Below, one piece after another: positions 17,737-27,332 of a stretch of DNA of 64,000 bases. The DNA comes from Acinetobacter lwoffii (lineage in GTDB: Bacteria; Pseudomonadota; Gammaproteobacteria; Pseudomonadales; Moraxellaceae). The notes under the pieces are model-generated. The model was not told the DNA's origin. It worked only from the letters and a program-made list of their open reading frames with translations, and did no database searches. Numbering within the stretch: position 1 is the stretch's first letter; every line of letters begins with the position of its first letter. Location of the stretch: positions 1-64,000 of the forward strand of contig NZ_JAMXXN010000002.1 of NCBI RefSeq assembly GCF_024129435.1, read 5' to 3'. Both the position numbers and the translations under genes were made by a program.

Positions 17737-19086
17737 ATGAATATGTATAAGCAGATATCCCTTTGTCTTCCTCTTCTTTTCTGTAGCCAGTTCAGCCTGG
17801 CCGACTGGATTGATGATTCTGTACAAGCTGCTGAAGCACACACCATCAAATTACGCCAACATATCCACCAGCATCCTGAACTGGGCAATATGGAATTCAA
17901 AACCTCGGAGCTGGTCCAAAAAGAATTAAAATCCTACGGCATTGAAGTACGTAAAGGCTATGCCAAAACTGGTGTAATCGGTGTATTAAAAGGTGTAAAA
18001 CCCGGCCCTGTGATGGCCTTACGCGCAGATATGGATGCATTGCCAATTAAAGAAACTGCGCCCGTGCCTTTCGCCAGCAAGCAAAAAGCCATTTATCAAG
18101 GCAAAGAATCTTATGTGATGCATGCCTGTGGACATGATGCACATACCGCCATGTTATTGGGTGCAGCCAAAGTTCTGGCCGCCAATAAAGATAAAATTGC
18201 GGGGACAGTGCTGTTTGTATTCCAGCCGGCTGAAGAAGGCGGTGCAGATATTGATAACTTCACTCATGGCGATCAAATTGGCTCACGTAAAATGATTGCC
18301 GACGGTGCCTTAAAAAATCCAAAACCTGAAGTGATTTTCGGGATGCATGTCATGGCAGGCATGCCAAGCGGCAATATCTTCTACAAAGATGGTGCGATTT
18401 TAAACAGTGCCGATCATTTACGTATTCAGGTCAATGGTAGTCAGGTGCATGGCTCCATGCCTTGGGCAGGTAAAGACCCAATTTATGCCTCTGCCCAGAT
18501 GGTGACCAATTTACAAAGCCTGATCAGCCGTAAAGCCGACCTGACCAAAGGGATGGGTGTGGTCAGTATTGGCAGTATTCAGGGCGGCACTACCGGTAAC
18601 GTCATTCCAGATCAGGTCAATATGGTCGGGACTATTCGTTCCAATAGTGAAGATGTACGTCAGGGCATTTTAAAAGACTTGCCGAAAATGCTGGAACACA
18701 ATGCCGCAGCCAATGACGTTAAGGTGAAAGTCGAAATTGCACCTTATGCACCAGTGACCACCAATGATAAAACCTTGACTGAATTGATGCGCCCGACATT
18801 GGCGAGCGTGCATGGTGAAGATAAATTGCATGTTTTAGACAACAATGCCAGCGCCAGTGAAGATTTTGCTTATTATGGCCAGCTCATGCCATCCTTATTT
18901 GTCTTTGTTGGTGCTACACCGGCAGATCAAGATCCGGCAAAAGCCGCACCCAACCATAACCCGAATTTCATTGTCGATGATGCGACCTTGAAAACCGGGG
19001 TCGAAAGCCATGTCCGTTTTATTCTGGACTATCCAAAAGTAGCTGAGCAGGTTCAGGCCAACTGGAAACAGAAAAATAAAGGCTAA
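17737..19086 (+). CDS. Exported M20-family amidohydrolase (hippurate hydrolase / aminoacylase type)
   Basis: A zinc (or other dimetal) hydrolase that removes acyl or aminoacyl groups from amino-acid conjugates. Metal-site motifs are ALRADMDALPI, MHACGHDAHTAMLL (HxCGHDxH), FQPAEEGG and a later HVMAGMPSG. The dimerisation domain is in the middle and NNASASEDFAYYG lies near the C-terminus. The start at 17737 exposes a signal peptide (MYKQISLCLPLLFCSQFSLA), so the enzyme should act in the periplasm; longer upstream frames bury it. The last residues are not extended. It is a single-gene unit with a terminator. Substrate unknown. Confidence 0.88.
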   Translation: MNMYKQISLCLPLLFCSQFSLADWIDDSVQAAEAHTIKLRQHIHQHPELGNMEFKTSELVQKELKSYGIEVRKGYAKTGVIGVLKGVKPGPVMALRADMDALPIKETAPVPFASKQKAIYQGKESYVMHACGHDAHTAMLLGAAKVLAANKDKIAGTVLFVFQPAEEGGADIDNFTHGDQIGSRKMIADGALKNPKPEVIFGMHVMAGMPSGNIFYKDGAILNSADHLRIQVNGSQVHGSMPWAGKDPIYASAQMVTNLQSLISRKADLTKGMGVVSIGSIQGGTTGNVIPDQVNMVGTIRSNSEDVRQGILKDLPKMLEHNAAANDVKVKVEIAPYAPVTTNDKTLTELMRPTLASVHGEDKLHVLDNNASASEDFAYYGQLMPSLFVFVGATPADQDPAKAAPNHNPNFIVDDATLKTGVESHVRFILDYPKVAEQVQANWKQKNKG

Positions 19087-19094
19087 TCTTCTAT

Positions 19095-19135
19095 TACTAA
19101 AAATGCGCGGCTCCAAGGACTCGCGCATTTTAGTA
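19095..19135 (+). terminator. Terminator after the amidohydrolase
   Basis: TACTAAAAATGCGCG (19095-19109) pairs with CGCGCATTTTAGTA (19122-19135), with one unpaired A, across a 12-base loop. Confidence 0.75.
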
Positions 19136-19353
19136 TCTGCTGCTGTTTTATAAATGAGCTGTTAAGCGATCAGTACTTCATCTTGGCGACTTCTCTCCAG
19201 ATTTGACATCTTGTGCCATTGGTCTCAAAACTCACAATGCTAAACTTTGAACCGCTAAATTGCTTGACTTTTGGCAGGAATCCGGCAAATTCTAATCCCT
19301 CTCCTGCATCTAAAAACAAGCAAAAATTTCGAAAATCTGCATGGAACAAAACT

Positions 19354-19761
19354 ATGGCGAATCACTTTGAATTCAATATCCGCGTTTATATTGAAGATAC
19401 TGATGCGGGTGGCATTGTCTATCACGCCAATCATATTCGCTATATGGAACGTACCCGTACCGAATGGTTACGTGCCGCTGGAGTGAGCCATTACTGGCAT
19501 CAGACAGACTACAATTTTGTGGTGCATAAAATTAATGTCAAATATATGCGTCCGATCCTGATGGATGATTTAATTACTGTTACGGCACGTGTCATTTCAT
19601 GTAAAGCTTCATCATTTGTATTGCAACAAAATATTTATCGTGGTGAAATCATGCTTGCATCAGGTGAGGTTGAGTTGGCATGTATCAGTGCAGAGATGCG
19701 ACCACGTCGACTCCCGGATGAAATCCGCGAACTAATTCAAAAAGAATTGGAACAAGACTAA
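19354..19761 (+). CDS. ybgC: Tol-Pal system-associated acyl-CoA thioesterase
   Basis: A 135-residue hotdog-fold thioesterase of the 4-hydroxybenzoyl-CoA type. The motif EDTDAGGIVYHANH (catalytic Asp17, His24) and RTEWLRAAG are diagnostic. The start at 19354 (MANHFEFNIRVY) matches the family; the longer in-frame 5' extension is not similar to anything recognised. It leads the ybgC-tolQ-tolR-tolA-tolB-pal cluster, where it is thought to act in phospholipid metabolism at the inner membrane. tolQ follows 27 bases after its stop. Confidence 0.95.
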   Translation: MANHFEFNIRVYIEDTDAGGIVYHANHIRYMERTRTEWLRAAGVSHYWHQTDYNFVVHKINVKYMRPILMDDLITVTARVISCKASSFVLQQNIYRGEIMLASGEVELACISAEMRPRRLPDEIRELIQKELEQD

Positions 19762-19788
19762 AAAAATTTATTGGCACACGTAACAACT

Positions 19789-20487
19789 ATGGCGACTCAG
19801 TTAGAATCATCTCTTCAAGTTTCAGATCTTATTTTACAAGCAAGCCCTGTCGTACAACTGGTGATGCTTTCTCTCCTGTTAGCCTCAATATATAGCTGGT
19901 ATCTGATTGCCAGGCTCTATATGAGTTATAAAAAAGCCCAGGCCGATGATGAACATTTCCAGAAAATCTTCTGGTCTGGTGCTGAGCTGAATACTCTATA
20001 TAACAATGCACAACTCAATTCTAAACGCACTGGCCTTGAAGATATTTTCTATCAAGGTCTGGGCGAGTTCCTGAAACTGAAAAAACGCCATGCACCAACT
20101 GCCCAGTCGATTGAAGGAACTGAGCGTATTCTGCGTGTCGGTTTAAGCCGTGATCAAGGTCATCTGGAACAAGGTTTGGGTGCGTTGGCGAGTATCGGTT
20201 CGGTCGCGCCTTATGTCGGTCTGTTTGGTACGGTCTGGGGCATTATGAATGCCTTTATTGGCCTGGCAGATGTTGATCAGGTGACTTTAGCGACAGTCGC
20301 ACCTGGTATTGCAGAAGCCTTAATTGCAACAGCGATCGGTCTGTTCGCAGCCATTCCAGCGGTATTGGCTTTCAACCATTTTACGGCCAAAGGTGAAACG
20401 GTCTACTCCGACCGTGCACTGTTTGCTGAAGAAATGGTGGCGCTATTGCAACGTCAGTCTGTGGGCGTAACTCAGGACAAAGACTAA
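19789..20487 (+). CDS. tolQ: Tol-Pal system protein TolQ
   Basis: An inner-membrane protein of the proton-driven TolQR motor, with three spans (about 18-40, 135-157 and 168-190). The cytoplasmic loop lies between spans 1 and 2, and GSVAPYVGLFGTVWGIM is the signature of ExbB/TolQ/MotA proteins. ATG at 19789 (MATQLESS) is chosen because an upstream TTG (19771) has no better support. The 232-residue length is normal. The gene overlaps tolR by one base (TAATG). With TolR, TolA, TolB and Pal it energises outer-membrane constriction at division. Confidence 0.96.
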   Translation: MATQLESSLQVSDLILQASPVVQLVMLSLLLASIYSWYLIARLYMSYKKAQADDEHFQKIFWSGAELNTLYNNAQLNSKRTGLEDIFYQGLGEFLKLKKRHAPTAQSIEGTERILRVGLSRDQGHLEQGLGALASIGSVAPYVGLFGTVWGIMNAFIGLADVDQVTLATVAPGIAEALIATAIGLFAAIPAVLAFNHFTAKGETVYSDRALFAEEMVALLQRQSVGVTQDKD

Positions 20488-20936
20488 TGGCGATTCAAGG
20501 TTCAGGACGCTTTCAGCGTATTAAAAAACCACTAAAAAGTGACATGAATGTCGTACCGTATATCGATGTGATGCTGGTACTGTTGGTGATCTTTATGGTC
20601 ACTGCCCCGATGATTACCAGCGGCATTAAGGTTGACTTGCCTCAGGCCAATGGATTGCCGATCGAATCCAAGGACGCTCCGACCATCGTCACACTCAAAG
20701 AAGATGGTTCATATTATTTAGAATATAAAAATCAGGCGACTGGCCCAGTCACATTGGAAGAATTGACGCGTACGCTGGTTGATGCCCAAACCCAGGCGCA
20801 AAATGACAACAAGGTGCTGAATGTCGTAATCAATGGCCACAATACTCGTCCTTATGGCGATGTCATGGCCTTGATGTCCAGCCTGCAGGATGCTGGCCTT
20901 TCTCAAGTCGGTTTACTGACCAAGCCATTAGAATAA
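20487..20936 (+). CDS. tolR: Tol-Pal system protein TolR
   Basis: A 149-residue inner-membrane protein with one span (about 22-42) carrying the proton-pathway residue Asp27 in VVPYIDVMLVLLVIFMV, followed by a periplasmic peptidoglycan-binding domain. It starts inside the tolQ stop codon and ends 3 bases before tolA. ExbD/TolR family membership is clear. Confidence 0.96.
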   Translation: MAIQGSGRFQRIKKPLKSDMNVVPYIDVMLVLLVIFMVTAPMITSGIKVDLPQANGLPIESKDAPTIVTLKEDGSYYLEYKNQATGPVTLEELTRTLVDAQTQAQNDNKVLNVVINGHNTRPYGDVMALMSSLQDAGLSQVGLLTKPLE

Positions 20937-20939
20937 AGT

Positions 20940-22187
20940 ATGAAAGACTATAAAAAGCCACCATTTCAGAAAAAAGCCATCGCACTTGGATTCACCTTAG
21001 GCATCCATGCAGTGGCTTTGGTGGGCTTACTTTATCTGGGCATGAGTAATCCCCCTGAACCGCCAAAACAGATCAAAACCGTTCTGATCAAGCCAGAAGA
21101 CCTTAAACCGGTGACTCGCGAAGAAACCGAATTTGAGGAAACTGCACATGAAAATGTCGCAGAAGAAATTACCCAGACTGCTGAACCCAGTATAGAACCT
21201 GCTCCAGTGGTTCCAACGACGGCGCCTGCCACACCTCCTGCTCCACCTACACCTAAAGTCGATACACAAAAAGCCCAGCAGGAACTGAAAGCGGCAGAGG
21301 CAGCACAAGCCAAGGCTGCGCAGCAAGCAGCGGAAGCAGCAAAACGTGCCCAAGCCGCTGAACAGGCCAAACAAGCAGCAGCCAAAGCCAAAGCGGATGC
21401 AGCGCAAAAATCAAAGGCGGAAGCCGAAGCTGCACGTCAAGCTGAACTAAATGCACAGCGCAAAGCCGATGCTGCTCAAAAAGCCAAACTGGAAGCACAG
21501 AAAAAAGCTGACTTAGCTGCCAAGCAAAAAGCGGATGCTGCCACAAAAGCCAAAGCAGAGGCTGATGCCAAACGTAAGGCTGAAGCTGCTGCTAAAGCAA
21601 AGGCAGATGCGGCGGCGAAACGTAAAGCAGACGCTGATGCGAAAGCTAAAGCAGACGCGGCAGCCAAGGCTAAAAATGATGCAGAGGCGAAACGCAAAGC
21701 GGACGCTGATGCGAAAGCTAAAGCCGATGCAGCGGCTAAAGCAAAAGCCGACGCTGATGCCAAACGCAAGGCAGATGCCGATGCTAAGGCCAAATCTGAT
21801 GCAGATGCCAAGCGCAAAGCAGATGCCGAAGCAAAAGCCAGAGCTGATGCAGATGCCAAAGCTTCAGCCGCGAAACAGGCTGCTGAAGAAGCTGCACAGA
21901 AAAAAGCGGAATCAAAACGGATTGCATCCACTGCGAAGCGCGATTTTGAAAACAAAATCAAACGCGCCTGGGATACACCAGTCGGATCATCAGGCCAGCG
22001 TGCCACTGCACGTGTAACCCTGAATGATAATGGCGGTGTGGTCTCGGTCATTGTGAATTCAAGTGATTCAGACATGAAAGCCAGTGTAGAAGCTGCAGTC
22101 CGTGCTGCAGCACCTTATCCAATGCCATCCGATCCAGATGCACGCCGTGAAGCACGAAGCTTTACTTCAACCTTTACTGCGCAATAA
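20940..22187 (+). CDS. tolA: Tol-Pal system protein TolA
   Basis: 415 residues: one N-terminal membrane span (about 13-34), a Pro/Glu-rich stretch (about 75-105), a very long Ala/Lys/Asp-rich helix (about 110-325), then the C-terminal globular domain (about 330-415) that contacts TolB and Pal. The helix consists of imperfect repeats such as AKAKADADAKRKADADAK, encoded by DNA at about 21270-21900. The reverse strand therefore shows long misleading open frames. Repeat number is likely to vary between strains. The protein spans the periplasm and links the TolQR motor to the outer membrane. Confidence 0.95.
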   Translation: MKDYKKPPFQKKAIALGFTLGIHAVALVGLLYLGMSNPPEPPKQIKTVLIKPEDLKPVTREETEFEETAHENVAEEITQTAEPSIEPAPVVPTTAPATPPAPPTPKVDTQKAQQELKAAEAAQAKAAQQAAEAAKRAQAAEQAKQAAAKAKADAAQKSKAEAEAARQAELNAQRKADAAQKAKLEAQKKADLAAKQKADAATKAKAEADAKRKAEAAAKAKADAAAKRKADADAKAKADAAAKAKNDAEAKRKADADAKAKADAAAKAKADADAKRKADADAKAKSDADAKRKADAEAKARADADAKASAAKQAAEEAAQKKAESKRIASTAKRDFENKIKRAWDTPVGSSGQRATARVTLNDNGGVVSVIVNSSDSDMKASVEAAVRAAAPYPMPSDPDARREARSFTSTFTAQ

Positions 22188-22194
22188 AAACGGA

Positions 22195-22232
22195 GCCATC
22201 ACATAAATAATGTTGTGATGGCTTTTATTTTT
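22195..22232 (+). terminator. Terminator/attenuator between tolA and tolB
   Basis: GCCATCACA (22195-22203) pairs perfectly with TGTGATGGC (22214-22222) and is followed by TTTTATTTTTT. It lies 8 bases past the tolA stop, so tolB-pal probably have a second promoter in the 160 bases that follow. Confidence 0.85.
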
Positions 22233-22388
22233 TAAGCTAAACTTCACTTTAAATTGATTAAATAATATTCACTTTTCACAGTGTCATAACAGTTTGGTCA
22301 TAAATTCATGGTTTTATTCTATTAAATCCATGCGATGATGTAGCCCAAGCACCTATACAATAAATCCGTTGATTTGAGTAAATAACGA

Positions 22389-23675
22389 ATGATGGAAAAG
22401 ACTCGCAAACATCTACTCTGCCTCGCAATCATTAGCGCTTTAAGCCCTGTATTGGCAACCCAGTCCTATGCCCAATTGCATCTGGAAATTACCAAGGCAC
22501 CTGAGGCAGCACCTAAAATTGCCGTTGTACCTTTCAGTCAGGATCAGAGCATTTATCCTATTGTGGAAAATGACCTGAATCGTTCTGGCCGCTTTACCAG
22601 TGCTTCAAAAAACCTGCCTGCAACAGCAACATTGAATAATCCGAATGCAGAAGCTTGGGCATCAGCTGGTGTTCCCTATGTGGTCACCGGTTCATCCAAG
22701 GCCACAGCCGATGGTTCTTTTGAAATCCAGTATCAGCTTTATGATGTCGAAAAAAAACAATATCTATTAAATGAATTGCTAACTGTTCCAGCCTCACGCA
22801 CCCGTCAGGCAGCGCATATGATCAGTGATGCCATCTATCAGGCATTGACCGGCATTCCAGGTGACTTTAGCGGACGTATTGCCTATGTGCTGCGTAATCC
22901 TGCTACCCCAGAACAACGCTATACCTTGCAAATTGCCGATACCGATGGCGAACAGCCAAAAACCATTTTAACCTCGCGTGATCCAATCCTTTCTCCGGCA
23001 TGGACACCAGATGCCAAAAAAATCGCTTATGTGTCCTTTGAAACCAAACGCCCGGCGATTTATGTACAGGATCTGGCAACAGGTCAACGTGAAAAACTAG
23101 CCAGCTTCCGCGGTTTGAATGGCGCGCCGAGCTTCTCTCCAGATGGCAAGAGCATGCTGTTTACTGCTTCTATGCACGGCAATCCGGAAATCTACCAGAT
23201 GAATCTGGAAACGCGTCAGCTACAACGTATGACCAATGACAGTGCCATTGATACTGAAGCACGTTATTCGCCAGATGGAAAATCTTTTATTTTCACTTCT
23301 GACCGTGGTGGTTCTCCACAAATTTACCGCCATGATCTTGAATCAAGTAGCAATAAACGCCTGACCTTCCGTGGTGCATTCAACGCGCGCGGCACGCTGA
23401 GCGCAGATGGTAAAAAACTTGCATTAGTTCATCGTCCAAGCGGCAGTAACTATCGAGTTGCGGTTCAGGACATGACCTCCGGTGTGAACAATATTCTGAC
23501 GCCAACGACGCTGGACGAATCGCCGAGCTTCTCACCAAATGGCCAGATGGTGGTCTATGCCACCCGTGAAGGTGCACGCGGACTCTTGTCGATCATGTCG
23601 CTGGATGGCCGCTTCCGTATGAATTTACCAAGTGAAACGGGTGAAGTCCGTGAACCGGCTTGGGCGCCAAAATAA
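22389..23675 (+). CDS. tolB: Tol-Pal system beta-propeller protein TolB
   Basis: A periplasmic protein of 428 residues with a signal peptide (cleavage near QSYA/Q, about residue 28), an N-terminal alpha/beta domain (about 40-165) and a six-bladed propeller. The repeats appear as SPAWTPDAKKIAYVS, APSFSPDGKSMLFTAS, EARYSPDGKSFIFTSD, SPSFSPNGQMVVYAT. It binds Pal and the TolA C-terminus. Two adjacent ATG codons are possible starts; the first is given. Confidence 0.96.
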   Translation: MMEKTRKHLLCLAIISALSPVLATQSYAQLHLEITKAPEAAPKIAVVPFSQDQSIYPIVENDLNRSGRFTSASKNLPATATLNNPNAEAWASAGVPYVVTGSSKATADGSFEIQYQLYDVEKKQYLLNELLTVPASRTRQAAHMISDAIYQALTGIPGDFSGRIAYVLRNPATPEQRYTLQIADTDGEQPKTILTSRDPILSPAWTPDAKKIAYVSFETKRPAIYVQDLATGQREKLASFRGLNGAPSFSPDGKSMLFTASMHGNPEIYQMNLETRQLQRMTNDSAIDTEARYSPDGKSFIFTSDRGGSPQIYRHDLESSSNKRLTFRGAFNARGTLSADGKKLALVHRPSGSNYRVAVQDMTSGVNNILTPTTLDESPSFSPNGQMVVYATREGARGLLSIMSLDGRFRMNLPSETGEVREPAWAPK

Positions 23676-23729
23676 GATTTTTATATTGATAAACCCTTTA
23701 CCCCATAATCAAACTTCATGGAGATGAAG

Positions 23730-24302
23730 ATGAACAAAGTAAAATTATTTGCCTTGCCACTTTTAGCAGCAGCTGTTGTCATGACAGGTTGTGCGAGCCG
23801 TAAGCCTGCCGCTGAAGTTCAAACGGGCGGTTTAGATACGACCGGTACAACAACTGTGAATACTCAAGGTCTGAGTGAAGATGCAGCACTGAATGCACAA
23901 AACATGGCAGGTGCTTCTGCAAAAGGTGTTACTGCAGAAAATAAAGCATTCTTGGCAAAACGCGTGGTGCATTTTGACTATGACAGTACTGAACTCAGCA
24001 ATGAAGATCTAAATACGCTGCAAGCCCATGCGCAATTCCTGATGGCCAATGCCAATTCACGTGTAGCACTCACCGGCCATACCGATGAACGCGGTACCCG
24101 TGAATACAACATGGCACTTGGCGAGCGTCGTGCCAAAGCAGTAGAAAGCTTCTTGGTGACGACTGGTGTTAATCCTGGTCAACTAGAAGCAGTTAGCTAT
24201 GGCAAGGAAATGCCAATCAATGCGGGCCATGACGAAAATGCCTGGAAAGAAAACCGCCGTGTAGAAATTAATTATGAAGCGGTACCACCATTGTTGAAAT
24301 AA
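23730..24302 (+). CDS. pal: Peptidoglycan-associated lipoprotein Pal
   Basis: An outer-membrane lipoprotein that anchors to peptidoglycan. The signal peptide ends in the lipobox VMTG-C with Cys21. The OmpA-like domain (about 65-185) carries HFDYDSTELS, LTGHTDERGTREYNMALGE and RRVEINY, including the diaminopimelate-contacting Asp/Arg residues. Three ATG codons lie within 13 bases; 23730 is chosen because GGAG (23720-23723) is 6 bases upstream. It ends the Tol-Pal cluster; no cpoB follows. Confidence 0.96.
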   Translation: MNKVKLFALPLLAAAVVMTGCASRKPAAEVQTGGLDTTGTTTVNTQGLSEDAALNAQNMAGASAKGVTAENKAFLAKRVVHFDYDSTELSNEDLNTLQAHAQFLMANANSRVALTGHTDERGTREYNMALGERRAKAVESFLVTTGVNPGQLEAVSYGKEMPINAGHDENAWKENRRVEINYEAVPPLLK

Positions 24303-24326
24303 TTTTCATTCATGATGGTTTCATCA

Positions 24327-24360
24327 AATAAAAAGCACTCAATCATGAGTGCTTTTTATT
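24327..24360. terminator. Bidirectional terminator after pal
   Basis: Perfect 15-bp arms at 24327-24341 and 24346-24360 (core AGCACTCA/TGAGTGCT) with an ATCA loop and A/T tracts both sides. It can serve pal and the convergent small gene. Confidence 0.92.
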
Positions 24361-24381
24361 TGCTTCAATGAAAGAATCGGT

Positions 24382-24567
24382 CTACTTGGGAAGCTGATCT
24401 TGTTCAGCCGGATGCATCGATTCGATCAGGTCATGTTTATTGAATTGTTTGTACTCTGGTTTTGCTTCATAATCCCGCCAGGCTTCTTTCATCTTGTCTT
24501 CAGAGATATCATCTAAAGTAATGCCTTCGCTTGGCGTTGGAGTCGCATCAAACTTCAATGTTGTCAT
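24382..24567 (-). CDS. Small conserved hypothetical protein, 61 residues
   Basis: ATG at 24567 has GGAG 8 bases upstream. The product is acidic and hydrophilic, without a membrane span or signal, and contains GITLDDISEDKMKEAW and YKQFNKHDLIESM. It is probably a soluble cytoplasmic protein. It converges with pal on a shared terminator. I do not recognise a function. Confidence 0.65.
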   Translation of the reverse strand: MTTLKFDATPTPSEGITLDDISEDKMKEAWRDYEAKPEYKQFNKHDLIESMHPAEQDQLPK

Positions 24568-24747
24568 ATCTGTGCTCCTATTCTCAATTTTCCTTTGTCT
24601 TCAACATAGCACTTTCCGCAGGAGTTGCAAGGGCAAAATCGATACAAATAATCCAGTTTAATTTTTCTTTTAGTACGTTCTCATCTAAAATATAGCCGCA
24701 TATCGTTTTGATCATTTTTTCCCGATTTAAGTTTTGGAGTTTCCCCT

Positions 24748-25722
24748 ATGTCATACCGCACTTTATCCCAGTTTTTACAACAACAAAGCGGGAATCTCAC
24801 ACCTGAACTTGCGCAAGTTATTGAAACAATTGCAAACACTTGCAAAGATATTGATCAATTACTGCAAAAAGGTGCTTTAGCGGGTGTATTGGGAAGTGCA
24901 CAGCATGAAAACGTTCAAGGCGAAGAGCAAAAGAAGCTGGATGTCATTTCTAATGACTATTTGATTGATGCCTTGCAGCAACATCCAAATGTGGGTGGTT
25001 TGGCCTCAGAAGAACTGGATGAATTCACCCCTGCACAAGAAAATGGTCAATTTCTGGTATTGTTCGATCCATTAGACGGTTCAAGCAATATCGACATCAA
25101 TATGTGTGTTGGTACCATTTTTTCGATTCTTCCTGCAAAAAATGCCGTGACTCAGGCAGAAGACTTTATGCAAGCCGGTGTTCATCAGGTAGCTGCAGGT
25201 TATGTGCTTTATGGTCCATCGACCATGTTGGCATTGACCGTCGGCGCAGGCGTAGTGTTCTTTACCTATGACCCTGAGACTCAAGAATTCCTACTGACTT
25301 CTGAAGCAATTCAGGTAGCTGCAGATACTAAAGAATATGCGATCAATGCGTCGAATCAACGTCATTGGGAAGCACCAGTACAGCGTTATATCGATGAATT
25401 GTTAGCAGGCAAAACCGGTCCTCGTGAAAAAGACTTCAATATGCGTTGGGTTGCTTGTATGGTGGGCGACATTCACCGTATTCTTTGCCGTAGCGGTATC
25501 TTCATGTATCCATATGACCTTAAAGATCCGGCTAAAGCTGGTCGTCTGCGTTTAATGTATGAAGCTAACCCAATGAGCATGCTCATGGAACAGGCTGACG
25601 GTGCATCAACTACAGGTCGTGTGCGTATTCTTGAGATCGAACCGACAGATCTACATCAACGTGTGCCAGTGATCATTGGTTCTAAAAACGAAGTTGATCT
25701 TGTGACCAGCTACCACAACTAA
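24748..25722 (+). CDS. fbp: Fructose-1,6-bisphosphatase, class I
   Basis: A 324-residue gluconeogenic enzyme that removes the 1-phosphate of fructose-1,6-bisphosphate. Metal and substrate motifs are [31 protein letters not shown] (split DPLDGSSN site), and [13 protein letters not shown]; the C-terminal [15 protein letters not shown] is also typical. The gene stands alone and is needed on the non-sugar carbon sources preferred by Acinetobacter. A methyltransferase gene follows after 51 bases. Confidence 0.96.
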   Translation: MSYRTLSQFLQQQSGNLTPELAQVIETIANTCKDIDQLLQKGALAGVLGSAQHENVQGEEQKKLDVISNDYLIDALQQHPNVGGLASEELDEFTPAQENGQFLVLFDPLDGSSNIDINMCVGTIFSILPAKNAVTQAEDFMQAGVHQVAAGYVLYGPSTMLALTVGAGVVFFTYDPETQEFLLTSEAIQVAADTKEYAINASNQRHWEAPVQRYIDELLAGKTGPREKDFNMRWVACMVGDIHRILCRSGIFMYPYDLKDPAKAGRLRLMYEANPMSMLMEQADGASTTGRVRILEIEPTDLHQRVPVIIGSKNEVDLVTSYHN

Positions 25723-25773
25723 TTTTTATAGCGGTAGTCGATATTGAATCGGCTGCCGTGGATTATATCTCCC

Positions 25774-26550
25774 ATGCCAACTTTTTTTCTTGATTCAAAA
25801 GACAATCCAAAGATTAAACACTTACGTGGTTTAATCGAACAAAATACTTATCGTAAAAAACAAGGTCAAACGGTTTTAGAAGGCACGCATCTGTCTCTCG
25901 CCTGGTTACATGAAAGCCGTAAAATTGATTCTATTTTCACCACTGAACATGCACTTTCACATCCTGATTTCGAGAAAATTCTCGCAAAATACACAGGTAT
26001 GGTCTTTGTTCTAAGCGAGTCTTTATACAAAGATTTAAGTACCTTAGGAACATCTTTAGCCTGTTTAGCTGTGGTGACTTTACCAACAGCAAATTATGCA
26101 TTGGATTTTAAAGCAGACACTTTGATTCTGGAAAATGTACAGGATCCGGGTAATGTAGGCACCCTGCTTCGCTCTGCTGCTGCTGCCGGTATTGAACAAA
26201 TTGTGTGTACCAAAGGTTCTGCATCGCTCTGGTCTCCACGCGTATTACGTGCCGGTATGGGTGCACATTTCACACTGCAAACCTTTGAAAATATTTCGCT
26301 TGAACAAATTCTTGAGCAATTTCAAATCCCTGTTTATGTAACCAGCTCACACCGTGCTGAAAGCCTATATTCAAAAGACTTACGTAAACCTTGCGTGTGG
26401 ATTCTGGGCAATGAAGGCCAAGGCGTGTCTGATTATGCGATGCAACATGCTGAAGCCGTGAGCATTCCGCAACCTGGGGGTCAGGAATCACTGAATGTCG
26501 CCATTGCGGGTTCGATCTGTTTTTTTGAAATGGTACGTCAACGTATCTAA
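25774..26550 (+). CDS. TrmH/SpoU-family RNA methyltransferase
   Basis: A 258-residue SPOUT enzyme that 2'-O-methylates ribose in rRNA or tRNA using SAM. The three family motifs are visible: motif 1 NVQDPGNVGTLLRSA, motif 2 VWILGNEGQGVS, motif 3 SIPQPGGQESLNVAIAGSI. The knotted SAM site lies in the last two. The N-terminal substrate-binding domain covers about 1-95. The start at 25774 (MPTFFLDSKDNPKIKHL) is the usual form; a TTG upstream would add ten unsupported residues. The exact target nucleotide is unknown. Confidence 0.88.
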   Translation: MPTFFLDSKDNPKIKHLRGLIEQNTYRKKQGQTVLEGTHLSLAWLHESRKIDSIFTTEHALSHPDFEKILAKYTGMVFVLSESLYKDLSTLGTSLACLAVVTLPTANYALDFKADTLILENVQDPGNVGTLLRSAAAAGIEQIVCTKGSASLWSPRVLRAGMGAHFTLQTFENISLEQILEQFQIPVYVTSSHRAESLYSKDLRKPCVWILGNEGQGVSDYAMQHAEAVSIPQPGGQESLNVAIAGSICFFEMVRQRI

Positions 26551-26696
26551 TTAGGGATTTAGGTTACAGTGTTTTAATACGACCCTGCCCGTGTATAAAA
26601 TAGATTAAACTACAAAAATAATAAACTTAATTGTCAACCAAACCAGGATTCCCAACGTTATATGATTATGAACTTGGGAATAATGGTGGGTGTCCA

Positions 26697-27332
26697 ATGA
26701 CAGGATTTTCCATCTCTATGGATTTAGCACCAAAACAGTTGCAAACACACGATGTAAGTATTCTGAAGAGTACGGCTGAAGCACGTCTGAAGAATTTCAT
26801 GCAGGATGTGACTGGGCGTGCCTTGGTGATGATGGAAAGTGCGACTCAAGGTCATCATGGTATTGCCATGGATCTGGTTCAGGAAGCTTTCATTTCCTTA
26901 CACAAATCCTATGCAGAAAAAAGTACTGAAGAATGGTATCCCCTATTTTATACCATTCTCAACAACAAGTTACAGGACTGGCGTCGTAAAGAGTCACGGC
27001 GTGGTCAAATGTTTTCATTTTTCAAGAAAGTCAGTCTCGATGACGACGAAATTGAATTTGATGATGTCGTCGATGAATCAACACCAACGCCGCTGGACTT
27101 TCTCGATCAGGCAGTCACTGCTGAAGAAATCCAGGAAGCGATTGCAAAATTGCCTGTGCGTCAGCAGCAGGCATTTATGCTAAGAGCTTGGGAAGGATTT
27201 GATACGCATACCACCGCACAGATTATGAACTGCACAGAAGGCAGTGTAAAAACCCATTACCATCGTGCTATCCAAGGCTTACGCGCCTCTTTAGCACATT
27301 TAAATCCATATCTGGGAGGGTCATCCGAATGA
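26697..27332 (+). CDS. ECF-type sigma-70 family RNA polymerase sigma factor
   Basis: A 211-residue sigma factor. Region 2 is at about 45-90 (MDLVQEAFISLHKSY), an acidic linker (VSLDDDEIEFDDVVDE) lies between, and region 4 (LPVRQQQAFMLRAWEGF, then QIMNCTEGSVKTHYHRAI) is the helix-turn-helix for the -35 element. ATG 26697 is chosen over an upstream TTG at 26631. The next gene starts inside its stop (ATGA) and encodes a membrane protein, so an anti-sigma relationship is likely, with a third exported protein following. The regulated stress is unknown. Confidence 0.88.
   Translation: MTGFSISMDLAPKQLQTHDVSILKSTAEARLKNFMQDVTGRALVMMESATQGHHGIAMDLVQEAFISLHKSYAEKSTEEWYPLFYTILNNKLQDWRRKESRRGQMFSFFKKVSLDDDEIEFDDVVDESTPTPLDFLDQAVTAEEIQEAIAKLPVRQQQAFMLRAWEGFDTHTTAQIMNCTEGSVKTHYHRAIQGLRASLAHLNPYLGGSSE

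Noticed and set aside
21540-21880. Regularly spaced repeats that might suggest a CRISPR array
   Set aside because: The repeats are in frame within tolA and encode its helical arm; there are no unique spacers or cas genes.
21027-22075. Several long reverse-strand frames opposite tolA
   Set aside because: The tolA repeat is low-complexity and GC-biased by codon position, so stops are rare on the other strand. The predicted Ala- and Leu-rich peptides are artefacts.
25730-25761. Imperfect hairpin between fbp and the methyltransferase gene
   Set aside because: The stem has a wobble and mismatches with no T tract; it could be chance structure.
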